Positions 1 through 5,020 of a stretch of 5,020 nt of DNA are shown piece by piece. Numbering within the stretch: the stretch's first letter is position 1; each line of letters opens with the position of its first letter. A model generated the notes under the pieces. It worked only from the letters and a program-made list of their open reading frames with translations, was not told the DNA's origin and did no database searches. The stretch comes from Desulfocapsa sulfexigens (GTDB lineage: Bacteria > Desulfobacterota > Desulfobulbia > Desulfobulbales > Desulfocapsaceae), in the NCBI GenBank assembly GCA_015661935.1, contig DQVD01000213.1, forward strand, positions 1-5,020. The letters are read 5' to 3'. Made by a program: the position numbers and the translations under genes.

Positions 1-8
1 AACATATC

Positions 9-36
9 TTGATTATCTGCATATAAATTATATAAT
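9..36 (+). promoter_or_regulatory. Sigma70-type promoter upstream of the S30AE/cold-shock gene
   Basis: The -35 hexamer TTGATT (9-14) and a perfect -10 hexamer TATAAT (31-36) are separated by 16 bp of AT-rich DNA. Transcription would be expected to start near 43, giving an untranslated leader of about 160 nt before the ATG at 205. No other comparably good promoter is visible before the gene. The link to this gene is an inference from orientation and from the absence of a terminator in between. The promoter lies within a dyad (separate entry), so an operator function or transcription in both directions is possible. Confidence 0.6.
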
Positions 37-39
37 CAA
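9..39. repeat. 8-bp perfect inverted repeat spanning the promoter
   Basis: TTGATTAT (9-16) is the exact reverse complement of ATAATCAA (32-39), with a 15-bp spacer. The left arm contains the -35 element and the right arm contains most of the -10 element. Read on the minus strand, the same symmetry gives TTGATT (39-34), 16 bp, GATAAT (17-12), which is a second promoter-like pair pointing out of the window. The dyad could be an operator for a dimeric regulator, a two-way promoter, or a by-product of AT-rich promoter composition. Confidence 0.5.
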
Positions 40-193
40 TAGAGAAGGTATGATTTTGCTGTCCGGCGGGAAGTACCTGATTCAGTCTTTTTTTGTAGTG
101 CCAGTGTCCGGAAGTCCTAAGTCGTGCCAGAGCGCGTGTCTGTGGATACGTTTGGTGATGGTGACATATTTTATGTTATCATTGTAGCTTAAT

Positions 194-199
194 GGAGGA
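194..199 (+). promoter_or_regulatory. Ribosome binding site of the S30AE/cold-shock gene
   Basis: GGAGGA lies 5 nt before the ATG at 205. It is a near-consensus Shine-Dalgarno sequence and settles the choice of start codon. Confidence 0.85.
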
Positions 200-204
200 A
201 CCGT

Positions 205-741
205 ATGGATCTAAAGGTTGAAACCCGAAATGCTGAGTTGCGAAAAGGCTGGCAGAAGAAAATTGATGAAGAAAAAGAAAAGCTAGTCCGTCATTTTGCC
301 AGTTTCGTTCTTCACCTCCGTGTCTCCATCGAGGGAACAGCCCACCATAAAGAAGGTGGTTACGAGTTAAAACTTGTTGCTTCTGTTCCTAATGATACCG
401 TTGTTGTTAGCAGAAAAGGGGAGAATGTAGGGCCCCTGCTTATTGAAGCTTTTGATGTGCTTACTCATCAGATGAAAGAAATGCAACGCAAGAAACGTCA
501 ATCTCAAAAGAAGAATGATGGTGCATTAGATGATGGAACTCAGTATGGCGTGATCCGAAAAGTGTCGCCCTATGAATCCTATGGGTTCATTGTGAGCCAG
601 GATGCCAGGGAAATTTACTTTCATGAAAATGCTTTAAAGGATATCTCAATTGATGCATTAACTGAAGGTGATGCTGTTATATATGGTGAAAGCCTTGGAG
701 ACAAGGGGCCACAGGCTTCCTGGGTTCGAATGAACAATTAA
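205..741 (+). CDS. HPF/RaiA-like ribosome-associated protein with C-terminal cold-shock domain
   Basis: This is a 178-residue cytosolic protein with two recognisable parts. Residues about 1-95 resemble the S30AE (HPF/RaiA/YfiA) fold. They show an alternating strand pattern, the YELKLVASVP strand (53-62), and a helix beginning IEAFDVLTHQM (80-90), matching the family's 'AFD.L..Q' signature. A basic, Lys/Gln-rich linker follows at 91-105. Residues about 113-175 form a cold-shock (OB-fold) domain: YGVIRKV (114-120), an RNP1-like YGFIVS (126-131), an RNP2-like IYFHENAL (137-144), and the family-typical ending GDKGPQASWV (165-174). S30AE proteins bind the decoding region of the 30S subunit and inactivate or protect ribosomes in stationary phase; cold-shock domains bind single-stranded RNA. 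By inference, this protein pairs ribosome binding with RNA binding. It is not a classical long HPF, whose C-terminal part is a dimerisation domain. The S30AE match is weaker than the cold-shock match. The gene is monocistronic, with its own promoter and terminator. Confidence 0.85.
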   Translation: MDLKVETRNAELRKGWQKKIDEEKEKLVRHFASFVLHLRVSIEGTAHHKEGGYELKLVASVPNDTVVVSRKGENVGPLLIEAFDVLTHQMKEMQRKKRQSQKKNDGALDDGTQYGVIRKVSPYESYGFIVSQDAREIYFHENALKDISIDALTEGDAVIYGESLGDKGPQASWVRMNN

Positions 742-766
742 TATTTTAATAATTTTATTTTTTATT

Positions 767-811
767 GAGGCTCTGTATAGATGATTCTGTACTGAGCCTT
801 TTCTTTTTTTT
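767..811 (+). terminator. Rho-independent terminator after the S30AE/cold-shock gene
   Basis: AGGCTC (768-773) pairs with GAGCCT (794-799). A T-T mismatch follows, and then GTATAG (775-780) pairs with CTGTAC (787-792) through one G-T wobble, leaving a 6-nt loop (781-786). A T-rich tract runs from 799 to 811, interrupted by one C. The position, about 25 nt after the stop codon, and the strand fit termination of the gene ending at 741. Confidence 0.85.
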
Positions 812-827
812 AAGTATCATAGCTTGC

Positions 828-856
828 TTGATATAAGGTTGTGTCAATGGTAAAAA
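828..856 (+). promoter_or_regulatory. Weak candidate promoter for nadA
   Basis: TTGATA (828-833) and TAAAAA (851-856) are 17 bp apart. The -35 is good; the -10 is poor because it lacks the final T. Transcription from here would begin near 863 and give a leader of about 165 nt. A rival weak pair is TTGCCA (940-945) with GAATAT (964-969), 18 bp apart. Neither is convincing alone, but a promoter is expected in this gap because a terminator precedes it. Confidence 0.25.
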
Positions 857-863
857 AGAGTGC

Positions 864-971
864 AAATATTCGGCTGGCACCTCAGGATTTCTTAGTTTAT
901 TTTTGAGTAAACCCTCAGCGTAGACTACGGTTGCCGAGTTTGCCACAAATTTAGATCCAATCCGAATATTT
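864..971. repeat. Widely spaced 10-bp inverted repeat in the nadA leader
   Basis: AAATATTCGG (864-873) is the exact reverse complement of CCGAATATTT (962-971), with 88 bp between the arms. Inside it, TGGCA (875-879) can pair with TGCCA (941-945), and GTTTA (895-899) can pair with TAAAC (908-912), so a nested fold of this stretch is possible. The rest of 812-1028 shows no supported gene. A 79-codon minus-strand frame crosses it but has no ribosome binding site and runs into the terminator. Confidence 0.4.
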
Positions 972-1015
972 ACAAAAGAGTCCACTGCAATCATTCTGCA
1001 TTAATCATTTATTTT

Positions 1016-1021
1016 AAGGAG
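1016..1021 (+). promoter_or_regulatory. Ribosome binding site of nadA
   Basis: AAGGAG is a strong Shine-Dalgarno sequence placed 7 nt before the ATG at 1029, supporting that start. Confidence 0.85.
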
Positions 1022-1028
1022 CGAGCTG

Positions 1029-2129
1029 ATGCTATTACAGCAACAGGATCTGGGAGTTGAATATTACAGTCTTGAGCGTGGAGAAATACTTGCTCGGATC
1101 GCTAAGCGTAAGCAAGAGCTAGCTGATAACCTGTTGATCCTTTGTCATCATTATCAACAGCAGGATCTTTTCCAGTTTGCAGATCTCACCGGCGATTCTT
1201 TGAAGCTTGCAAAAGAGGCCGCAGCTATCAGTGATCGTGAATTTATTATCTTTTGCGGCGTTCATTTTATGGTGGAATCTGCTGATATTTTAGCTCGTCC
1301 AGGTCAAAAAGTGATGCTTCCCCATCTTCATGCAGGATGTCCCATGGCTGATATGGCCACGGTGGGCGCAGTGAGTCAGGCATACAAAGAGCTTTTGACT
1401 GTTGGGATTATACCACAGAAAAAAGATATGGTGCCAGTCACTTATGTAAATTCATCTGCTGCTATTAAAGCCTTTGTCGGTGAACTCGAAGGCTCTGTCT
1501 GCACATCTTCCAATGGTGAAAAAGTTTTGAAATGGGCACTGGATAAAGGCGAGAAAGTCTTTTTCTTTCCAGATGAACATCTGGGTCGAAATTCTGCTGC
1601 CGCAATTGGGGTTCCAGACGAACAGGTATTGCTCTGGAGACGTGGTGAACTCCTTGGCGGCAATACGGTTCAGGAATTAAAACAGGCCAAAATTTTGTTA
1701 TGGGATGGTTATTGTGAAGTTCATATGCGTTTTTTACCAGACCATGTTCGCCAGTGGAGATTGAAAGAGCCCGATATTAAAATCATTGCTCACCCCGAAT
1801 GTCCTCGGGATGTGGTGAGCATTGCAGATCAATATGGTTCCACTGAGACGATTATCTCCGCTATAAATGACTCACCGGCTGGAAGTAAGTGGGCCATTGC
1901 CACCGAAATCAATCTGGTCGATCGTTTAAAGCGAAATCATCCGGATAAGGAGATTCATCTTCTTGCCCCCACAACCTGCCAATGCACAACCATGGATTGT
2001 AACCAACCTGTGAACCTTCTTTGGCTCCTTGATAATTTGGCAAATGGCGAGGTGAAGAATCAGATTAGTGTTGATCCCGAGACTGCAAAACTGGCAGCCA
2101 GGTCTCTGGAGCAGATGCTTGCTATTTAG
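1029..2129 (+). CDS. nadA: Quinolinate synthase NadA ([4Fe-4S] enzyme of de novo NAD synthesis)
   Basis: This 366-residue enzyme condenses iminoaspartate (from NadB) with dihydroxyacetone phosphate to give quinolinate, the NAD precursor used by NadC. The three NadA cluster ligands are recognisable: Cys104 in HAGCPMADM, Cys229 in DGYCEVHMRF, and Cys319 in the C-terminal CQCTTMDC motif. Their spacing (125 and 90 residues) resembles the long, Bacillus-type NadA rather than the shorter E. coli and Thermotoga form. The extra length is an insertion of about 35 residues after the PDEHLGR segment (181-187). Likely substrate-site residues, mapped by motif, are His40 and Tyr42 (CHHYQ), Tyr139 and Asn141 (YVNSSA), Ser160 (CTSSN), His232, and His255 and Glu257 (AHPEC). 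The homology covers the whole length, so the gene looks intact. No nadB or nadC lies within this window. The terminator before it and the promoter-like site after it suggest a single-gene transcript. Cys317 and Cys324 flank the third ligand. Confidence 0.97.
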   Translation: MLLQQQDLGVEYYSLERGEILARIAKRKQELADNLLILCHHYQQQDLFQFADLTGDSLKLAKEAAAISDREFIIFCGVHFMVESADILARPGQKVMLPHLHAGCPMADMATVGAVSQAYKELLTVGIIPQKKDMVPVTYVNSSAAIKAFVGELEGSVCTSSNGEKVLKWALDKGEKVFFFPDEHLGRNSAAAIGVPDEQVLLWRRGELLGGNTVQELKQAKILLWDGYCEVHMRFLPDHVRQWRLKEPDIKIIAHPECPRDVVSIADQYGSTETIISAINDSPAGSKWAIATEINLVDRLKRNHPDKEIHLLAPTTCQCTTMDCNQPVNLLWLLDNLANGEVKNQISVDPETAKLAARSLEQMLAI

Positions 2130-2136
2130 TGCCTTA

Positions 2137-2172
2137 CAGAACAATTTCTTGTTTTTTCAAAGAAATTTTCTG
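2137..2172. repeat. AT-rich hairpin immediately after nadA
   Basis: CAGAA (2137-2141) pairs with TTCTG (2168-2172), and AATTTCTT (2143-2150) pairs with AAGAAATT (2160-2167). Only C2142 is bulged, so the stem has 13 base pairs around a 9-nt, T-rich loop. It starts 8 nt after the nadA stop. There is no T-tract after the stem, so it is not a standard rho-independent terminator. It may protect the nadA 3' end, weakly terminate, or act at the overlapping polA promoter. Confidence 0.55.
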
Positions 2173-2177
2173 ATAAT
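2149..2177 (+). promoter_or_regulatory. Candidate promoter for polA
   Basis: TTGTTT (2149-2154) and GATAAT (2172-2177) are 17 bp apart, the optimal spacing, and each hexamer has one or two mismatches to the sigma70 consensus. Transcription would start near 2184, giving a polA leader of about 110 nt. The -35 and spacer lie inside the hairpin at 2137-2172. Confidence 0.45.
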
Positions 2178-2231
2178 CCACTTATCCAGTGAACTGCCTT
2201 TCTTCCTGAACAGGGTTAGGCGGAAGGTGAA

Positions 2232-2275
2232 AAGGCTGGAGCTACTTTTCTCTGCTCTTCAGCTTTCAGTCTTTT
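2232..2275 (+). terminator. Terminator-like hairpin in the polA leader (weak)
   Basis: GCTGGAGC (2235-2242) pairs with GCTC (2254-2257) and CAGC (2260-2263), with a 2-nt bulge. Two A-T pairs and a G-T wobble (2232-2234 with 2264-2266) extend the stem below. The following sequence is only moderately T-rich (a run of four T at 2272-2275). It lies about 20 nt before the start codon, so it could end read-through from nadA, attenuate polA, or have no role. Confidence 0.3.
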
Positions 2276-2284
2276 ATAAACATT

Positions 2285-2289
2285 GAGGA
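2285..2289 (+). promoter_or_regulatory. Ribosome binding site deciding the GTG start of polA
   Basis: GAGGA lies 6 nt before the GTG at 2296. The family's N-terminal LVDGSAYIHRAYHA motif starts at residue 7, and no ATG in frame lies between the ribosome binding site and that motif. GTG is therefore the start. Confidence 0.8.
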
Positions 2290-2295
2290 AATCCT

Positions 2296-4968
2296 GTGAC
2301 TGACGAAGTATATCTTGTTGATGGAAGCGCTTACATCCATCGCGCTTACCATGCTGTGGCCCCGCTGACCAATAGTGAGGGCATGCCCACCCATGCTGTT
2401 TTCGGCTTTATGAATATCCTGCGGCGTCTTTTAAAGGATAAAAAGCCACAATATCTCGCCGTGGCCTTCGATATGAGGGGACCCGTTTTCCGTCATGAGA
2501 TTTATTCCGATTATAAGGCGAATCGCCCACCCATGCCTGAAGACCTTTCCGTACAAATCCCTTATATTAAGGAGCTGGTGCGTGCCATGAATATCCCCTG
2601 TTTTGAGACCCAGGGGATTGAAGCGGATGATATTATTGCCTCCGCTGCCCGGCTTCTCAGCAAGCAGGGTAAAAAGGTTGTCGTGGTTTCAGGAGATAAG
2701 GATCTGCTACAGCTGGTTAATGAGCATGTTGTGATGTGGGATCCCATGAAAAATAAGGTCATGGATATCGCGGCTGTTGAAGAAAAATATCATGTAAAAC
2801 CTGGGCAGCTCCTTGACTGTTATTCACTCATGGGTGACAGCTCTGATAATGTTCCCGGAGTTCCCGGTGTGGGCCCTAAAACTGCTGAGAAACTTATCAA
2901 TCAGCATGGGAGCCTCGAAGGAGTGTATGAAAACCTGGAAGGCATGAAGAAATCGAAGCTCAAAGAACGCCTTGGGGAAAACAAAGATAAAGCATTTCTT
3001 TCCAGAGATTTGATTCGATTAAAATATGATGCTGTTGTTCCGGAAGATCTTTCAGGGTATCTACCGCAGGATCCAGATGATGAAAAACTGAATGATCTCT
3101 ATACACGTCTTGGGTTTAGCAGCATGCTGAAGGAAGAATGCAAGGCGATCCCTGTTCCCACAAAAGGTTTTAAGCTGGTTCAGACTGTTGAAGAATTAAA
3201 CAGTGTTGTGGCGCATATTAATAAGGCGGATCTTCTTGTGATTGATACTGAAACAACTTCACTTGATGTTTCCCGTGCCGCGCTGGTGGGGATTTCACTG
3301 TGTACTGATCTTGACTCTGCCTGGTATATACCTGTGGGACATTTTGCGGAAGACGATAGTCTGATTGAAGGTCAGTTGCAGCAGGAAACTGTTATTGATG
3401 CCCTTGCCCCACTACTGGAATCTACTGAATTGCCTAAATTAGGGCATAATATAAAGTATGATTATTCGGTGCTGAAAAAAATCTGTAACCTCACTATGCA
3501 AGGCCCCCTGTATGATACCATGATCGCGGCATACCTTGCCCAACCGGGGCGAAGATCACTCAAGCTCGATGAACTCTGCCTTGAGCACGACTATATCCTT
3601 ACAGCCTTTGATCAGGTCGTGACAGATCCCAAAAGAGAAAATTGTTTTGCCTATGTAGGGATCAAACAGGCCTGTGACTATAGTTGTGAAGATGTATATG
3701 GGGCGCTTGTACTCTGGCAGGCTTATGAACCGCTTCTTAAAGAACTGGATCAGTATGAATTGTTTCTTGATGTTGAAACACCACTCATTTCAATTCTCGC
3801 GGAAATGGAACTCGCTGGAATTACCGTATCTGCTTCAGTTCTTGGAGAACTTGAAGAGGAATTCCAGAAAGAACTCGATACACTGCAGGAAGAAATTCAT
3901 GCTCTTGCCGGTTACAGCTTTAATATTCAGTCGCCCAAACAACTTGGGGTTCTTCTTTTTGATGAACTGGAACTGCCCCATGGTCGCAAGACCAAAACCG
4001 GCTATTCCACTGATATGAAGGTGCTGGAAAAGCTTGCTTTAAAACATGAAATTCCTGCAAAGATAATGCGCTATCGGATTCTTGCAAAACTCCAATCCAC
4101 CTACGTAAAGACACTGAAAAAATTGATTCATCCAAATACCGGGCGGGTTCATACTTCATTCAATCAGACAGTCACTGCCACCGGAAGATTGTCTTCAAGT
4201 AATCCTAATATGCAGAATATCCCCATTCGCACAGAAGAGGGGAATCGTATTCGTAAGACCTTTATTCCCGGTGATGACCTTGTATTTCTATCCGCTGATT
4301 ATTCACAGATTGACCTTCGTGTGCTGGCACATTATTCGCAGGATAATGCTCTGTTGCATGCATTTCGTAACGGAGATGATATACATTCGCGCACAGCGTC
4401 TGAGTTGTTTGCAGTATCCCCTCTGCTTCTTACGTCTGAAATGCGACGTGTCGCCAAGTCTATTAATTTTGGTATTGTGTATGGTATGTCTAGTTATGGA
4501 CTTTCCAATCAACTAAATATCAGTCGAAAAGAGGCAAGTAGATTCATTGAAAAATATTTTCATCTGTATGGCGGGGTAAAAGAGTTTATGGGGAAGGTTG
4601 TAGCCCAGGCTGGTATTGATGGTTACGTTACCACACTGCTCAGACGAAGGCGTATGCTTCCTGAAATAAAGAGTAAAAACAAAAACAGAAGAGAATTTGC
4701 TGAAAGAACCGCAATCAACACCCCTATTCAGGGGACGGCAGCTGACATCATCAAACTTGCTATGATTAAAGTTGTTCCCGCTTTACAGAAGGAAAATCTC
4801 TCTGCCAGCTTGCTCCTGCAAATTCACGATGAGCTTGTTTTTGAACTTCCTGAAAGTGAGCTTGAGGCAACTCAAAAAGTGGTTAAAAGTGCAATGGAAG
4901 GAGCCTTTGAACTGGACGTTCCCCTTGTTGTAAATTTCGAAATTGGAAAAAGCCTGGCAAAAGGTTGA
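2296..4968 (+). CDS. polA: DNA polymerase I (5' nuclease, 3'-5' proofreading exonuclease, polymerase)
   Basis: This 890-residue enzyme fills repair gaps and replaces Okazaki primers. All three domains look active. The 5' nuclease (about 1-285) keeps the acidic metal-binding set: Asp9, Asp59, Glu109, Asp111, Asp112, Asp134, Asp136, Asp181 and Asp184, plus the helix-hairpin-helix motif PGVPGVGPKTAEKL (187-200). The 3'-5' exonuclease (about 290-480) keeps Asp317 and Glu319 (DTET), Asp389 (GHNIKYD), and Tyr462 and Asp466 (YSCED), so proofreading is expected, unlike in Taq or Bacillus Pol I. The polymerase domain (about 490-890) has motif A with Asp668 (DYSQIDLR), motif B with Arg717, Lys721, Phe725 and Tyr729 (RRVAKSINFGIVYG), and motif C with His844, Asp845 and Glu846 (QIHDELVFE). 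The 177-residue distance between the catalytic aspartates equals that in E. coli Pol I. One oddity is Asp673 where E. coli has the steric-gate Glu710. Phe725 corresponds to E. coli Phe762. The start codon is GTG. Length lies between Taq (832) and E. coli (928). Confidence 0.98.
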   Translation: MTDEVYLVDGSAYIHRAYHAVAPLTNSEGMPTHAVFGFMNILRRLLKDKKPQYLAVAFDMRGPVFRHEIYSDYKANRPPMPEDLSVQIPYIKELVRAMNIPCFETQGIEADDIIASAARLLSKQGKKVVVVSGDKDLLQLVNEHVVMWDPMKNKVMDIAAVEEKYHVKPGQLLDCYSLMGDSSDNVPGVPGVGPKTAEKLINQHGSLEGVYENLEGMKKSKLKERLGENKDKAFLSRDLIRLKYDAVVPEDLSGYLPQDPDDEKLNDLYTRLGFSSMLKEECKAIPVPTKGFKLVQTVEELNSVVAHINKADLLVIDTETTSLDVSRAALVGISLCTDLDSAWYIPVGHFAEDDSLIEGQLQQETVIDALAPLLESTELPKLGHNIKYDYSVLKKICNLTMQGPLYDTMIAAYLAQPGRRSLKLDELCLEHDYILTAFDQVVTDPKRENCFAYVGIKQACDYSCEDVYGALVLWQAYEPLLKELDQYELFLDVETPLISILAEMELAGITVSASVLGELEEEFQKELDTLQEEIHALAGYSFNIQSPKQLGVLLFDELELPHGRKTKTGYSTDMKVLEKLALKHEIPAKIMRYRILAKLQSTYVKTLKKLIHPNTGRVHTSFNQTVTATGRLSSSNPNMQNIPIRTEEGNRIRKTFIPGDDLVFLSADYSQIDLRVLAHYSQDNALLHAFRNGDDIHSRTASELFAVSPLLLTSEMRRVAKSINFGIVYGMSSYGLSNQLNISRKEASRFIEKYFHLYGGVKEFMGKVVAQAGIDGYVTTLLRRRRMLPEIKSKNKNRREFAERTAINTPIQGTAADIIKLAMIKVVPALQKENLSASLLLQIHDELVFELPESELEATQKVVKSAMEGAFELDVPLVVNFEIGKSLAKG

Positions 4969-4997
4969 AAGAATCCAGATGAATGTATCTTTTTCCA
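4944..4997. repeat. Inverted repeat around the polA stop codon
   Basis: TGGAAAAAG (4944-4952) is the exact reverse complement of CTTTTTCCA (4989-4997). Nested within it, CTGG (4954-4957) can pair with CCAG (4975-4978). A short T-rich stretch follows. The structure might mark the 3' end of the polA message, but the loops are large and the left arm is inside the coding region. Confidence 0.35.
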
Positions 4998-5020
4998 GTC
5001 TTTTATCAGCAATGTATGCT
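4979..5020 (+). CDS. Possible start of a further gene, cut by the window end (very uncertain)
   Basis: An ATG at 4979 opens a frame that stays open for 14 codons to the end of the window. A second ATG at 4983 in another frame is also still open. No clear Shine-Dalgarno sequence precedes either, and the region overlaps the inverted repeat at 4944-4997. No product can be named; this may simply be intergenic DNA. Confidence 0.15.
   Translation, partial: MNVSFSSLLSAMYA

Noticed and set aside
59..94. Run of seven T (88-94) after a G+C-rich stretch, as in a transcription attenuator
   Set aside because: No stable stem can be drawn directly upstream of the T run; the best pairings are 2-4 bp.
105..130. 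TCCGGAAG followed by further G+C-rich sequence, reminiscent of the signal recognition particle RNA loop
   Set aside because: Only the first bases match the conserved SRP RNA motif. The expected continuation and the flanking complementary stem arms are absent.
755..994. 79-codon minus-strand open frame between the first gene and nadA
   Set aside because: It has no Shine-Dalgarno sequence, resembles no family I recognise, ends in low-complexity Lys/Ser codons, and overlaps the rho-independent terminator of the gene ending at 741.
1442..1663. Minus-strand open frame inside nadA
   Set aside because: It lies wholly within nadA, whose conserved motifs fix the coding frame, and it is rich in Ser/Pro as expected of an antisense shadow.
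2068..2286. 72-codon + strand frame across the nadA end and the polA leader
   Set aside because: It overlaps the end of nadA in another frame, lacks a ribosome binding site, and covers the intergenic hairpins and promoter. It is rich in Phe/Leu from T-rich DNA.
3674..4018. 114-codon + strand frame inside polA
   Set aside because: It is an out-of-frame shadow of the proofreading/polymerase junction. The polA frame carries conserved residues throughout this stretch.
4977..4994. AGAT/ATCT hairpin followed by T residues after polA
   Set aside because: A four-base-pair, AT-rich stem is too weak to call a terminator.

Overview
The window looks like ordinary chromosomal DNA from a Gram-negative bacterium of moderate to low G+C content. 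It carries three complete housekeeping-type genes, all on the + strand: a ribosome-associated protein joining an S30AE (HPF/RaiA-like) domain to a cold-shock domain (205-741), quinolinate synthase nadA (1029-2129) and DNA polymerase I polA (2296-4968, GTG start). The style of the proteins (S30AE plus cold-shock architecture, the long NadA form, a proofreading Pol I) would fit Desulfobacterota or a related proteobacterial lineage. That placement is an impression from sequence style, not a demonstrated assignment.

Layout. Positions 1-204 hold a strong sigma70-type promoter (TTGATT-16-TATAAT) lying inside an 8-bp perfect dyad, followed by a leader of about 160 nt before the first gene. That gene ends at a convincing rho-independent terminator (767-811). 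Positions 812-1028 form the nadA upstream region, with one weak promoter candidate and a widely spaced 10-bp inverted repeat. nadA has a good ribosome binding site and is followed 7 nt after its stop by an AT-rich hairpin, which overlaps a reasonable promoter for polA (TTGTTT-17-GATAAT). The polA leader contains a second hairpin just before the start codon. After polA, 52 bases remain; they hold an inverted repeat around the stop codon and possibly the first codons of a further gene.

How the genes relate. They look like three separately transcribed units rather than an operon: intergenic gaps are 287 and 166 bp, and each gap holds terminator-like and/or promoter-like elements. Functionally they serve ribosome protection or RNA binding (stress or stationary phase), de novo NAD synthesis, and DNA repair with Okazaki fragment processing. 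All catalytic residues I could check in NadA and Pol I are present. I found no mobile element, CRISPR array, tRNA, rRNA or evident new multi-gene system. The points most worth a second look are the palindromic, potentially two-way promoter at 9-39, the S30AE/cold-shock fusion with its long leader, and the Glu-to-Asp change at the Pol I steric-gate position.
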